Shown: piece by piece, positions 30,546 through 41,679 of the stretch | Layout: each line of letters begins with the position of its first letter | How positions within the stretch are numbered: the stretch's first letter is position 1 | From: Knufia peltigerae | Lineage: Eukaryota; Ascomycota; Eurotiomycetes; Chaetothyriales; Trichomeriaceae | Assembly (NCBI GenBank): GCA_030247855.1 | Contig: JAPDRN010000109.1 | Coordinates: forward strand, 1 to 64,000 | DNA: 64,000 nucleotides | Direction of reading: 5' to 3' | Position numbers and translations under genes: made by a program | Notes under the pieces: model-generated | What the model was told of the DNA's origin: nothing | The model's input: the letters and a program-made list of their open reading frames with translations, nothing else | Database searches by the model: none

Positions 30546-32105
30546 ATGGAGGAAACCAAGCAAGTCGTTGTCTCAAAGGGCATATATCATGGTTTGCCAA
30601 CATACCCGGACACCCCTGAATTCACAGGACTCACCGCCATCATCACCGGCGCCAACGGGATAAGTGGTTACCACATGCTCAAGGTCCTGGCCGCAGCACC
30701 ACCGACCAGATGGAAGAAGATATACTGTCTCTCGAGACGTCCTCCGCCGGACTACTTCTTCACAGACCTCGGCGAAGGCGCCAGTCGCGTCGAACATGTC
30801 TGCGCCGACTTCCTGTCGGACCCCAAAGAGATCGCGAAGAGTCTCCAGAAGATACCACGAGTGTAAGTTCCTTTGACTCCATCACCACAGGTTTTCCTCA
30901 GTCTCAACGCATTTCACCAGAGACCACGTCTTCTTCTTCTCGTACATGCAACCGTCACAGGAAGGTGGCATACTAGGAATGTGGTCCAACGCCGATGCTT
31001 TGGCCGAGGTCAACGGTAAGATGGACCCCTTTTTCCTCATCCTCGTCGCACCTGAATCCCCCCCTTTGGAAAGTCTCGTCGTTGACGCGTTCCAATCTAG
31101 CCTCACTCCTGCGCAACTTCCTTGGCGCTCTCGAGATCTGCTCCCTCAAACCGCGCCGCGTCCTCCTCCAAACCGGCGCCAAGCAGTACGGTTTCCACAT
31201 GGGTCCGGCCACCAGTCCGTCTTTCGAGTCTGACCCTCGCGTCCTCCTGGAGAACAACTTCTACTACCCCCAGGAAGACCTGTTGGTCGACTACTGTCGC
31301 CGCAACTCGGCCCAGTGGAACGTGGTGAGACCCTCGTACATCATCGGCGCCGTTCGGGACAACCTGCTCAACCACATGGTGGGACTGTCCGTCTACGGCT
31401 CCGTCCAAGCCTACCTCAACCGCCCTCTCGCCTTCCCCGGTGATTACGTCGCCTGGGACCGAGAGTACTGCCAGAGTACGGCCATGTTGAACGCCTACCT
31501 GGAGGAATGGGCGGCTTTGAGCCCCAACACCGGCAACGAAGCGTTCAACGCACAGGACGGGTTGGCCTTTACTTGGGGTCGGTTCTGGCCTTACCTGGCA
31601 AAATGGTACGGTACGACTTTTACGCCTCCGGAAATGGACGAAAGTAAGTACCGAGTCAGCGTGTCCAGGCACGATCAGAATCCCAGAGGGTAAGTGTCCC
31701 GAACAGCTAAACCCTTGTCCAAAAATTGGGTGACCGAGTGGTCCGGTGTTATGGTGATTGACGATAAAACTTATCTCTAGCTACGGCCCACCCGGCACCA
31801 CGCGCTCGACGTTCTCGCTCCTAGAATGGTCGGAAGATCCTGCGGTCGTTAAAGCATGGAGCGAGCTTTCACAAAAGCACGGCCTCATGCTCGATCCGTT
31901 CAAGGACCGGGCACAGATCTTTGGCATGACGGACAGCGGCGTCATCGGCGGCTGGGCTCTTTCGCTGAGCATGCGCAAGGCCAGGAAAATGGGGTGGCTC
32001 GGCAACGTCGACTCCTTCGAGTCGGCTTTCTACTGCCTGAAAGACCTGGCGAGGTTGAAGGTTTCACCACCGTTGGCCGTCGACAAGTTCGAAGAAGACA
32101 TCTAG
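30546..32105 (+). CDS. PRISE-type NAD(P)-dependent reductase (5-beta-reductase/iridoid synthase-like SDR)
   Basis: Exons 30546-30862, 30921-31015, 31101-31689 and 31781-32105 give 441 aa. The extended-SDR cofactor motif is TGANGISGYHML (about 35-46), followed by YCLSRRPP, which sets the NADP-binding arginines. After the second intron comes LLQTGAKQYGFHMGP, matching the PRISE active site block with its lysine and tyrosine. RPSYIIGAVRDN follows. Plant relatives reduce enones such as progesterone and 8-oxogeranial; fungal members reduce undefined alpha,beta-unsaturated carbonyls. It is cytosolic with no signal peptide. All three joins keep frame and conserved sequence. No biosynthetic core gene lies nearby. 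Confidence 0.88.
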
Positions 32106-32229
32106 ATCTACGCAGCAGGAAACTGTCCGGAGTGGTGTGAGATGGAAATTGAATCCAAGATTGACTATCAAGTGTGATTATTACTGTGTATCTAGCTTCC
32201 GTCGCCACCCTTTTTCTACGTTCCTTGTC

Positions 32230-33364
32230 TCAAAGACTGCAGTTTGAAATGCCGTTAAAATACCATAAATGATCCGCCACCGACCCACCAAGTTGGCCTT
32301 CATCCCCTTGTAGATCAACGACGCCAGTGCTGACCTGGACGTCGTTTGCCGTCACGGGAACGAGCGAGGGACTGGTGATCCAGTACTCGGGCGAGACAGA
32401 TGCGAAGCCGAGAGGATACCCGGGCAGTTTGGGCACGATGTCGTTTGCATGCGTAACGCGGTAGTTGCCTCCAGACTGGCCCGTGATGAACGTCGCCAAT
32501 GCCACGTTACCGACCATCGGAGAGCCATAAGTGTACTGTTCGCACGCCAATCTCGTTAGTTCGACACACAAAACGCCCTGACAGCCTGTAGTAGACCACC
32601 TTCTGAGAAGGGGGGAGGTGTCTCATACCAATGCAATGTTATATCCGGAATTTCTCAAATCAGCGGCTGCAAGTGTGGCCAGAGCGCCGCCGAGGCTGTG
32701 ACCGGTGGACACGATGCTGTAAGACGGATTCGCCTGCCTCGCGCCATCAACAGCTCCTTGCACGATGGATTTCGCACTGTTCCACGAATCCAGAAAGCCG
32801 GAATGTGCCTGGCAGCCAGAGCATATGTCCGAAGGCTCCATCAAGGCGTCCAGGTTGGAAATCCAATTCTCGATCGAAACGCTGCCACGGAAGGCAATGA
32901 CGATTAATCGGTTGGTATGGTCGAGCGCCACGTATCCCTGGGTATCGCCGGATCCGACACTGTTTTTTGTGTGCACTTGTTAGTTGCAGGGTTTGGACCA
33001 GCAAGGATCATCTCAGTAAATGGCAGTGTTTATTACTCTTTGAACTCGACAATCGACTGGGCGCCAGCACTCTGGACGAGCGGACAATTCCCAACGTCAC
33101 AGGTTATAGCTGCGGTCGAACCGGGCGAGTTATTCGCCGGACAGTATGCCGCTGCCGAGTACTGTTCGAATAACGACAACTGATTGAGCAGATCTTGCGA
33201 AATTGCTGAGAGACATTCAGAGTGTTAGTTTTGCTTGGTTCTCTTCCGTCAACTACTACATAGGTAGTAATGTACTTGCCTCTCTTGTCCAGTTCCAAAG
33301 GCAGCGAGCGTACGAGGCCCAGGAAAATGAAAGTGCAGGTGAAGATGTGACGAAGGAGTGACAT
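32230..33364 (-). CDS. Secreted class 3 lipase/feruloyl-esterase-like
   Basis: Exons 33364-33280, 33205-33037, 32959-32629 and 32535-32230 give 296 aa. A signal peptide (1-20, IFTCTFIFLGLVRSL) is followed by LELDKR, a Kex2-type site, so a short propeptide is probably cut at residue 28. The catalytic triad is S173 (GHSLGGA), D227 (HANDIVP) and H284 (DHLWYF). Cysteines at 131 and 134 and near the ends fit the disulfides of Thermomyces-type lipases. The first intron (33206-33279) starts GCAAGT and ends CAG: the frame demands this GC-AG choice, and GT alternatives break the protein. It is a secreted esterase on triglycerides or feruloyl esters; sequence alone does not decide which. Confidence 0.88.
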
Positions 33365-34608
33365 TTTGAGAGGGAGGTACTTTTATGAACTGGATAGAGA
33401 AAAGGAGAAGACTGCGTTGGGCTGTGATGCACTGGTAGTAAAACGAAAGTCGGTAGCAGAAAAAAACCTGATTCAGTCACAACGATGAGACGAAGAGTTC
33501 GTGAGATTCGAGGGCGATCATGGCGGGCGGCTGATGAAGTATATATATCAAGCATCCGCCCTTCACGTCTGTACCGTGACTTTTACCTCTGCCACATGTC
33601 AGGGTACATGACCTGACAGTGCCGATGAAAAGCATTATTCCCCGCGAGTTCGTAGCTGATCACCGCGGCTCAAGAGGCCGAAGTAGGGGGAGGAGGGGAG
33701 GAAGATTTCGACTTTTGTCTAGATGTAGTCAATCCGATCAGCAGAGCAATCTAAAAGACACAAAACAGCACAGTACTCACTTCGAACTAGAAGAAGCCAC
33801 AGACGAATCAAGCATATGCGCCGCAGCGATCCCGCGTGACTGACAGGTTGTGCCTCGGCCAACGGGAAGATGCAGGAAGCATGTGTAGGGCATGAGACAG
33901 TTTTTCACATGGTGGTTTTCATGATGTTGACGAAGAAGACGCGTCTCGGGGCTGCAACAGAACGAAAGAGCGAACAAGGCAACAAAAACGATGCAGCGGG
34001 CGCGAAATGAAATGAGTTGCGGGGATTTTGGTAGCGAATCAGGGGCCCCAGAGCGTTCATCACTAGATGGGACACTAGTCTGTTTAGGATACTAGCGTTG
34101 AGCTTAATTGTATTGCATTACGGTCGACTTTCTATCCAACGAGCCGCAGTTTTATCCTTCTTCTCCCGTTCATATCTCTCTGCACGTAAAATTCCAGGTC
34201 TTCTCTCGAAGTAAAAATACCCTTGCTGCAACCTGTCACGGTTCGGAGAGTATTTCTTTCTAATTTTACTCACAAATTTTACCTGTCAACATCGGCATGC
34301 TCTTCAACGTTGCAGAAAATCCATCCTTGTTCTGGCACACAAGTCCGTCGGAGGTTGGCCCAAAACAGGCTTGATGCGCTCCAACTTGGTCTGTCCTCCT
34401 GACTTGGTCTACACTCACTACCGAAGTAACCTGGGAATATCTTGTACCATGTATCCCGGTGCAGGGTAAGGCTACACTGGGAAACACGTCTTCTGACAGG
34501 TTTCTAACATGTTCGCTTCTTTAATGTCTTGTCAGTGGCATGTGCAGCACCAACATTGGCGCGCGGTCGACAATGCGACAAGTCTATTTCTCCCAAACCC
34601 TGTCGATC
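33365..34608. other. Intergenic region, no supported gene
   Basis: 1.24 kb containing the lipase promoter and the oxidase 3' flank. Short frames only; a purine-rich GGAGG tract lies near 33685-33705. Confidence 0.5.
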
Positions 34609-36009
34609 TCACAGTCTCGACTTCAGATTGGACGTAACGTTTCGAGCATATGAGATAATGTTGTTGGTCTTGTCTTCGAGCCTTGCTTCCGTTAACAAGT
34701 ATGGTGTTGGGATCCCATTCTTGGTGTTCATGTCGATTGTCTCACCATCTGACTGCACCAGCTCCACCAAAGCCTTTGAACAGCCCAGGATACGAGGCAT
34801 GCCGTGACCAGTGAACCCTGCTGTTATAAAAATTCCAGGCTTTCCTGGTAGTTTCCCAACAAACGGCATGGAATCGCTTGACCAACCCATGATGCCGGAC
34901 CAGATGTCGGTGATATGTGCTTTCGAGTCTTCCCACCCATTGAACATTCTTTGCATGTATCTCGTGAAGTATTTCTCGGTCTCAGGGATCAGCTGCGAAT
35001 CGTCGGTGTTGCCGTACCAGTAATCCTGCTTCTCCACAGCACATCGATCTGCGCCACCGACAACGATGCTGCCATCACTTCTGGAGATGAGATAGTCAAA
35101 GTGCTCGGGATTGAATCGAAGGGCATAGGTGTTGTTCAGATGTGGTGCTCTTTTCCCTGTCCCTTCGGGTACAGAGATTCGGCATACCACTCCTCTTACA
35201 GGAACGATCTTTTCCTTGAACTCGGGGAACAATGCGGCTGTATATGCATTGGACGCCATAATGATTTTCTTTGCCACAATATTTCCTCTGTTCGTCTTCA
35301 CCGTCCACCTGCCATCCGCTTTGTTTCCCAGAATCTGCTGCACGGGAGTGGTCGTCTGCAAATTGACGCCCTCTTCTATGCTGCGGCGGAGGAGATGAGT
35401 GACCATCTTATATGGCCACACGGATCCAGCAGTGAATGAGAGTGCAGCTTTCGCCCCACGCACACCAGAAATCTGTTCTGCCCGCTTGGGGTCAGTTATG
35501 ACGTGGAGGTCATCAGGAAAGGAGAATCCTTTCGACTTCATTTCTTCATGTGTTTGCAGTACCGAGTCGGCAGTCTGCTGATCCGTGAAAACGTCGAAGG
35601 CTCTCGTCATTTCGAAGTCACAATCAATCCTCTCTGCATCCACAAGTCGCTTCACGTCGAACATTTGTTGAGTCTCAAATTGGATTAGCTCATCAGCAAC
35701 TTTGGGACCGTAATTTCGATAAGCCTCTGCTGCAGAGTAGTAGGTGTCTGGTTTCATATGGCCTCCGTTTCGCCCAGTGGCTCCAGAACAGACCTGACGA
35801 GCTTCTAAAATCACCGTCGAGGGACATTTGACGTTGCCGGTCCTGCTCTGGGTCGCAAGAAAATACGCCGCCGCCGAGCCTGAAAATCCAGACCCTATTA
35901 TTACAACATCTGCTTCCGTGGGCAGAGATTCTGTCGTCCGATGGTTGGCCAGGTCCGCAGCTGCAGAAAGCCAGTAGGACGTCATGGGCTGTGGGTGAGG
36001 AAATGCCAT
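34609..36009 (-). CDS. FAD-dependent oxidoreductase (DAO family, gamma-glutamylputrescine oxidase-like)
   Basis: This intronless gene encodes 466 aa. The dinucleotide-binding motif VVIIGSGFSGSAAAYFLA (GxGxxG at 39-44) is near the N-terminus. It is followed by the family block CSGATGRNGGHMKPDTY around 73-89, where some DAO relatives bind FAD covalently via His/Cys. The C-terminal IWSGIMGWSSDSMPFVGKLPGKPGIFITAGFTGHGMPRI is the FAD-closing region. Such enzymes oxidise amines or secondary amino acids (gamma-glutamylputrescine, sarcosine, proline analogues). There is no signal peptide, and the C-terminus KSRL could act as a weak PTS1-like signal (canonical SKL), uncertain. It is divergent from an amino-acid permease, suggesting uptake and breakdown of the same nitrogen source. 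Confidence 0.88.
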   Translation of the reverse strand: MAFPHPQPMTSYWLSAAADLANHRTTESLPTEADVVIIGSGFSGSAAAYFLATQSRTGNVKCPSTVILEARQVCSGATGRNGGHMKPDTYYSAAEAYRNYGPKVADELIQFETQQMFDVKRLVDAERIDCDFEMTRAFDVFTDQQTADSVLQTHEEMKSKGFSFPDDLHVITDPKRAEQISGVRGAKAALSFTAGSVWPYKMVTHLLRRSIEEGVNLQTTTPVQQILGNKADGRWTVKTNRGNIVAKKIIMASNAYTAALFPEFKEKIVPVRGVVCRISVPEGTGKRAPHLNNTYALRFNPEHFDYLISRSDGSIVVGGADRCAVEKQDYWYGNTDDSQLIPETEKYFTRYMQRMFNGWEDSKAHITDIWSGIMGWSSDSMPFVGKLPGKPGIFITAGFTGHGMPRILGCSKALVELVQSDGETIDMNTKNGIPTPYLLTEARLEDKTNNIISYARNVTSNLKSRL

Positions 36010-37190
36010 CTTGTAATGTCAACGGCAAGTCGTTGGCGACTCTGGAGTTTGCTAACGATATTCTTGACACGCTTCCCTAAAGCCTGATTTCTAGCATATC
36101 AAAACAACGGAAGCAAGTCTGTAAAGGCCACCAAAAGCCACTATCGTAACACTCGTCGTTGATCTGGCCGTTGGACCAAAGCGAAGTTTTTTTTCGGCTG
36201 TACCTTCCGTACATGGGATATCTGCCAAGTCCACAACAAGCTTCCGTGATCTCTAAAGGCACACATTCTCTCATCACAAAGAGTCGCGAGCCCTCCGAAC
36301 ATGCTGGGGCATTAGGGAATCACCGAACCCGATCCTCTTACCACTCCCAAAGGCTGCTGCCGACAACCGATAGGCGGCTTTCCGCGATATCAATAGGACC
36401 ACAGAACTCCGTAAAGCCAGCGCTCTTCTCCATGCATCCACCTCTAGCCACCAAGCCCGCTATATGGAGTAATTCACATCCCGGCTTTGTCCAGAAAGCC
36501 AATCACACACTCTTACACCACCAGGTCTTTGGTCTATCGCCAAGTTCGGCTATAACAAGTGTACTCTGGACTTGCCATCGGCTATCCCCCTTCTTCGAAA
36601 GCCACGCTCCAAAGTATTCGGAAGTTGACAGCTAATTCACAGCCAAATGGCTTGCGAGAGCTTCGACATTAGTGTCTGCTGAGTACTTATACGCTTATGT
36701 TTCGATGGCACTGTGGTTCTGGTCCCTCTGCACGATTGCTCGTGGTGATCAGCGTTAGAATTTCAAGTTGCCCACTTTACGGCACAAAATGACACTATTC
36801 TACATTTCGATGCTCAATCCAGACAACGACTATGTGGGTACCTACTCCGCATATTTGCAGGATATACAGGAGACTTGAAACGGCAGGTATCCTCCAGAGT
36901 CTGGATAAGCCGGCAGATTGTCCTAAGAGGGAGCCCGCGCATGGCTGGCGAGGGTATAGCTCTTGACATCGTTCTTGATTTTGTTCCACGATTGACCGTT
37001 ACTATGGGGTAATACATCCCCACGAACAAGCTAGTTGACAGGACTTGAGCGAGTCTATCGGCATCATGGACCGACCTCGAGTAGATTGCCACGGCCTTTC
37101 TATCTTATTAATGAGGATGTGCATCGGTTCGTCTCTTCATTTGACCATCTCGTCTTGGACTCTACTTCCCGTTATTCACAACCCATCGCC
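36010..37190. promoter_or_regulatory. Divergent promoter of oxidase and amino-acid permease
   Basis: 1.18 kb head-to-head spacer. A 158-codon plus-strand frame (36159-36635) lacks any domain and overlaps stops in the expected gene contexts, so no gene is called. Confidence 0.5.
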
Positions 37191-39078
37191 ATGGCGTCAG
37201 AAAACACGACTCTCGCGACATTTGGTGATGCTTCGAAGGGCTTACACGAGAATACTAGTGAAAAGCCCGACCATGACACGAGACACGATGTTGAGGAGGG
37301 CCATGGTACGGCTGCGCCCCTCAAACGCCATTTACAAGGAAGGCATATGCAAATGATCGCAATTGGTGAGTCTCGATCTGCGTCTTGCATTAGCTATAAT
37401 CCGACCATGCTTACATGTTACAGGTGGTGCCATTGGAGCAGGACTATTTGTCGGCTCTGGCTCAGCCCTACAGTCTGGAGGGCCTGCCTCGCTCGTACTA
37501 TGTTACGCTATCACTGGTGTCATGGTCTTGTGTACTGTCATGTCCTTGGGTGAAATGGCAGTGCTATACCCAGTCAATGGGGCATTCTTTCTCTACGCAT
37601 ACAGATTCTTGGATCCGGCATGGTAAGGTTGAAGTGAACTCGCGCATTCTTCGATGTGGCTTTTAACTTGGAACTCTAGGGCCTTCGCATTGGGCTGGAA
37701 CTACGCAATCGGGTGGCTATTGCTCCTCCCATTCGAGATTACCGCCGCTGGTATCACCATAAGCTTCTGGCACGAATACAATATTGGCATCTGGATCGCC
37801 GTGTTCTTGACGTTATTATCGATCATCAATTATTTCGGTGTTAGAGGATATGGAGAAGGTTAGCAGCTCTAACACCTATGTATTTGCAATTCTGACACTA
37901 CTATTTTTCCCCTGTGTAGTGGAATTTGTCCTCAGTTGCGTCAAGATTGCTGCAATTATTGGGTTCATCATTTTTGGAATCGTCGTCAACACGGGTGGTG
38001 TGCCTACCGACGATCGAGGATACATTGGTTTCCGCTTCTGGAACGGCGAGAACGGCAACTATGCCTTTCGCAACGGTACGTCAAGGATTAGTTCCAGAGA
38101 GGACTGTGTTGACATCTAGATATAGGCTTCAAAGGCTTCTGTTCGGTCTTTGTCCTTGCAGCATTCAGCTTCGGCGGAACGGAATTGGTAGGCCTTGCAG
38201 CGGCCGAGGCGGCCAACCCTTACCAGGCGATTCCAAAGGCGACGAAGCAAGTGTTTTGGAGAATAGCGTGCTTCTACATCATCTCTCTTCTCATACTCGG
38301 CATAATCGTCCCGAACAACTCGAAGGATTTACTTGGTTCAAGTGGCGCCAACACAAAGGCGTCTCCCTTTGTTCTCGCCATGAAATATGCCGGCGTCAAA
38401 GGCCTTCCGTCGGTTTTCAACACTGTCATCACCATCTCGGTCATCTCGGTCGCCAACTCTTGCACTTATGCTTCGACCCGGACGATGCAAGCCATGGCCC
38501 AGGCCGGCATGGGTCCTAAATGGCTTCAATACGTCGACGAGAAAGGTCGCCCCGTGTGGTGTGTCCTCATTCAGCTTGCGGCTGGTCTCCTTGCATTCAT
38601 CAATGAGTCTGCCCAGGGAGACGTTGTGTTCACGTGGCTCCTGGCACTGGGGGGTCTGAGTCAACTCTTCGCGTGGGGTTCAATATGTGCTTGCCACATT
38701 CGCTTCCGCGGTGCTTGGAAAAAGCTTGGTCGGACGACGGACGAACTCCCTTTCAAATCTTCCTTTGGGATTATTGGGTCCTACATCGGATTGACTCTGA
38801 TCGTTCTAGCTTTGATCGCCACATTCTACGTCTCCCTCTTCCCCATCGGGTCACCACCGGATGCAGAAACCTTTTTCGAGAGCTACTTGGGAGCTCCTGT
38901 CATGATACCGTTCTACGTATTCTACAAGGTCTGGAAAAAGGACTGGTCCTTGTATGTACCCATGGGTAAGATACTCGCGGACATTGACGTCGGCCGAAGA
39001 CCCACGGAAGAGTTGGAGGCGAAACAACAAGAAAAGTCATTGAGTCTAGGTCGCCGCATTTACAGGATGATTTTCTAG
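37191..39078 (+). CDS. Amino-acid permease (YAT/AAP family)
   Basis: Exons 37191-37365, 37424-37622, 37680-37858, 37920-38075 and 38126-39078 give 553 aa. The start has a strong context (ATCGCCATGGCG). After a 50-residue hydrophilic N-tail comes the signature MIAIGGAIGAGLFVGSGSALQSGGPASLVLCY of TM1, interrupted by intron 1. Twelve membrane segments follow. SFGGTELVGLAAAEAANPYQAIPKA and ANSCTYASTRTMQAMAQAGMGPKWL are the conserved TM6 and TM8-loop blocks of fungal amino-acid/H+ symporters. It sits at the plasma membrane. The specific amino acid cannot be read, though Gap1- or Dip5-like proteins share these blocks. The neighbouring FAD oxidase may act on its cargo. Confidence 0.93.
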
Positions 39079-39298
39079 TGTTTGACGAGCCATTGAGGTC
39101 ATTGAGGGAGGAACAGATAACGGAGAATGGATGGCTGTATAGTCGTCTCAAGATAGGTGCCATTGGAATGTCACTTTATTGACCTCGACTTGATTTCATA
39201 TCCTTTTCCAAAAGGCATGCAAGCATGTGTGATATGTCTCTCTTGTCATGATGTATTCTCAGTGTCATCATGTAAGTCTTGTGAAACCTAGATCAAGT

Positions 39299-40224
39299 CT
39301 ATTCCATGGCCGACACTTTGACGACAAGGTCGGCAAAGAAATCCGGTTGACTCAAAAAAGGAGAATGTCCAGCAGTACAAGTAAAGGTGGTCACGTCGAC
39401 CGTCGTGCGGCACCTCTCGACGAAGAACTTTTGTATGCTGCAGGGCAAAGCCTGGTCGTTTTCGCAGTACAGATAACTGACTGGGATGTTTTTGTATGCG
39501 ACTTTTGTCATCGGGTTGAACTGAGTTATCAGCGGTTGAGGTTTGACCTGGGTGGCCCAGTACTTTTGTTCGTCGACCGGCAAGTCTTGGTAAAAGACTT
39601 GTTCGGGGTTGACTGGGATACAGATTCCGTTTTCCTTTACACAAAAGAATCAATGAACGTTTCGAATCAACGTCTACAGTTTCTTTTTTTCTTCGTCTTT
39701 CGCTTTTTGGTTCTCACTGCGAAGGTATCGGGTGTCGGGTTTTGGGTCGAGGGGATTTTACTCACCTCTATCTTGAGAAACGGTGCCGGTTCACCTCCAA
39801 GTGGTTGACAGAGATGTTCATCCTCGGTCAAAATGAAGGAGCAGACGTATAGTAAGCGAATCACACCGCCGCCGCCACCACCACCACTACTGGAACCTTG
39901 CTGCTGCTGACTTTCGACAGCCGCCGCTCGCCTCTCGGCCTTTCCTAGTCCCGCAGCCGCTTGTGTACCAACAATCCCACCGTACGAGTGCATGACCAAC
40001 AAGACGTCCTGACCTTGGTCTTCAATCAGATTCTCCAGGTCGCGACGGACCGGGTCGGCGTCGTCGTACATGGTTTTGACGGCGGGGAGTTCGCCGGTCA
40101 TGGACGGCAATTGGGGACAGATGACCTGGTACCCTCGACTTTCGAGACGGGTCTTGACCGGGTCGAAAAAGATCGGGCTGTGCCACGATCCGTGGACAAT
40201 GTATATTATCGGTAGAGTGGACAT
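39299..40224 (-). CDS. Alpha/beta hydrolase
   Basis: Exons 40224-39766 and 39634-39299, with a 131-nt intron, give 264 aa. HGSWHS (11-16) supplies the oxyanion region. The nucleophile is in VMHSYGGIVG, an acid is likely in YCENDQAL, and the histidine is in TAGHSPFLSQPDFF. This is the small salicylate-esterase-like or hydrolase_6 group, common in fungi and used in diverse ester hydrolyses. A low-complexity insert QQQQGSSSGGGGGGG (about 105-120) sits after the nucleophile helix. Start MSTLPIIYIVHG was chosen; an ATG 30 bases upstream is in frame but adds an unlikely tail. It is probably cytosolic. Confidence 0.85.
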
Positions 40225-40293
40225 GGTGTCTTGACGATACGCGCGCACACACAAACAACGAGGGCAGTGTAAAGAAAGAGGGCAGAGAAGGGA

Positions 40294-40327
<34 letters not shown>
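40294..40327. repeat. TG/GA dinucleotide microsatellite
   Basis: About nine TG units pass directly into about eight GA units, roughly 70 bp upstream of the hydrolase ATG. Confidence 0.9.
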
Positions 40328-40328
<1 letters not shown>

Positions 40329-40488
40329 CGACACAGTGCTTATTTTATTCTGTAAAGAACTTTGCGAGAAGTAAAAGGTGGTGCTTTTTACTCAGCACCT
40401 TTAATTGGGTCCTCGTATACAAGTGCGGTCGATCGATCGTTTGGACAATGTGGAGTTGAGTGTGTGGGTCTTGAGCCACTGTTCTCCA

Positions 40489-40500
40489 GACTCCGGAGTC
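40489..40500. promoter_or_regulatory. Perfect palindrome GACTCCGGAGTC
   Basis: A 12-bp perfect palindrome built from two abutting CTCCG/CGGAG half-sites. It could be a Zn2Cys6-type site with no spacer; function unknown. Confidence 0.3.
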
Positions 40501-40787
40501 GACGTACATACCAAGATTGAAGATTATTCAAGGCGTCCAGTGCTGACTTGACTTGGACTAACTTCAACGTCAGACGTATTTTCTGCCTAGGGCCAAATAA
40601 TTTTCATCTCCCAGAGTTTCTAATAGTAAGAAGTACTTACGTCGTGAGAGGGACGATACAGATTCGGGCGCGGGATCGGCCCGATCGACGAAAGAAGCGG
40701 GCCTCGAGTATGACATTCTTGAACTTCGGACGTACTTGGCCAATATAAATTAGATTCGTCGTTTACAGGGAAGAAGAGCATTAATGA

Positions 40788-40797
40788 TACGGAGTAC
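40788..40797. promoter_or_regulatory. Recurrent motif TACGGAGTAC
   Basis: Identical to the word at 7383-7392 and to the arms of the inverted repeat at 44842-44871. It is intergenic. Confidence 0.4.
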
Positions 40798-41679
40798 TTG
40801 TGAAGACAATTTCAGGTATTCAACTGATCTCGAGATGGCGAAATAGAAAGTCCAGGTGAGCACGAGTCCTGGCTGTCTGTTCCTATTTTTCTTCACACTC
40901 TCAGAGGCTTACTCTTCTTCACTCCACCGTGACGCGTGTCCAAGATACGCGTGGTCTGACCAGATCAGTGGACTTGAGATCTTGTACACTTCACCTGTCA
41001 TACCTAAAGTGGTCAGTGAATGTTACAAAAACAGAAAAGAAAAGAAAAACATTCCTGCCGGGGAAACAAAAAGTTTGGACGTTCGAACCCCCAGGCTCTT
41101 CTATTACTTATCCCGACTATGACCACCATTCGCATCTCCCCATTTGTTGGAAGAGAAGATTGCTGCAAGTGGTCATGGAAACCATGCCCGACTCCCAGTT
41201 TAATCCCAACTAAGGCCTGCTTTCCAAGGATAAGCCCAACCTCCAAACCAAGTTATGTAACAAAGGTCACATTGCGACGCGGTGAATCTTGGTAGTTGGG
41301 CCATCTTTATGATATATAGGCCACGAATAACTGGTGGAATCACTTAATTGATTATAGACCTAATATGTGCAAGTCGGGAAGGTAACCCATTCGTCAATGT
41401 ACTCCACTGCCCTTCAATATGAGGTTACTTTACATTTTTCAGAGGCCCAAGGGTGCCCCAAGAGGTTGAGTAAGAGAAGATCTGACTTTGGTAATACAGT
41501 ACATAACATCACACGTCATACAGTTCCATACATGTACATAAGTCGGCGCCTCCAGCAGGCACAAATGGGGGGGGGGTATCAGATGGCCAAACCCCAAGAA
41601 CGCAAAAAGGCAGAACCACAAAACAAGCACGACGCCATGTTTACTCTCTCAATGACCAAATCCATTAGTTGAGCATTGG

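Larger units (their letters stand above)
40225..41679. other. Intergenic region with microsatellite and CGGAG motifs
   Basis: 1.45 kb without a convincing gene. It contains a TG/GA microsatellite at 40294-40327, a 12-bp palindrome at 40489-40500, TACGGAGTAC at 40788-40797 and a run of ten G near 41567. Overlapping frames near 40930-41295 on both strands show no protein pattern. Confidence 0.5.

Noticed and set aside
30546..33364. PRISE reductase and lipase as part of a biosynthetic cluster
   Set aside because: No core synthase or cluster regulator is nearby; the genes are adjacent but unrelated in role.
36159..36635. 158-codon plus-strand frame in the oxidase/permease promoter
   Set aside because: Ser/His/Pro-rich random-looking translation with no domain; the region is better explained as a divergent promoter.
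41079..41095. GTTCGAACCCCC resembling a tRNA T-loop
   Set aside because: No matching A box, acceptor stem or anticodon arm nearby.
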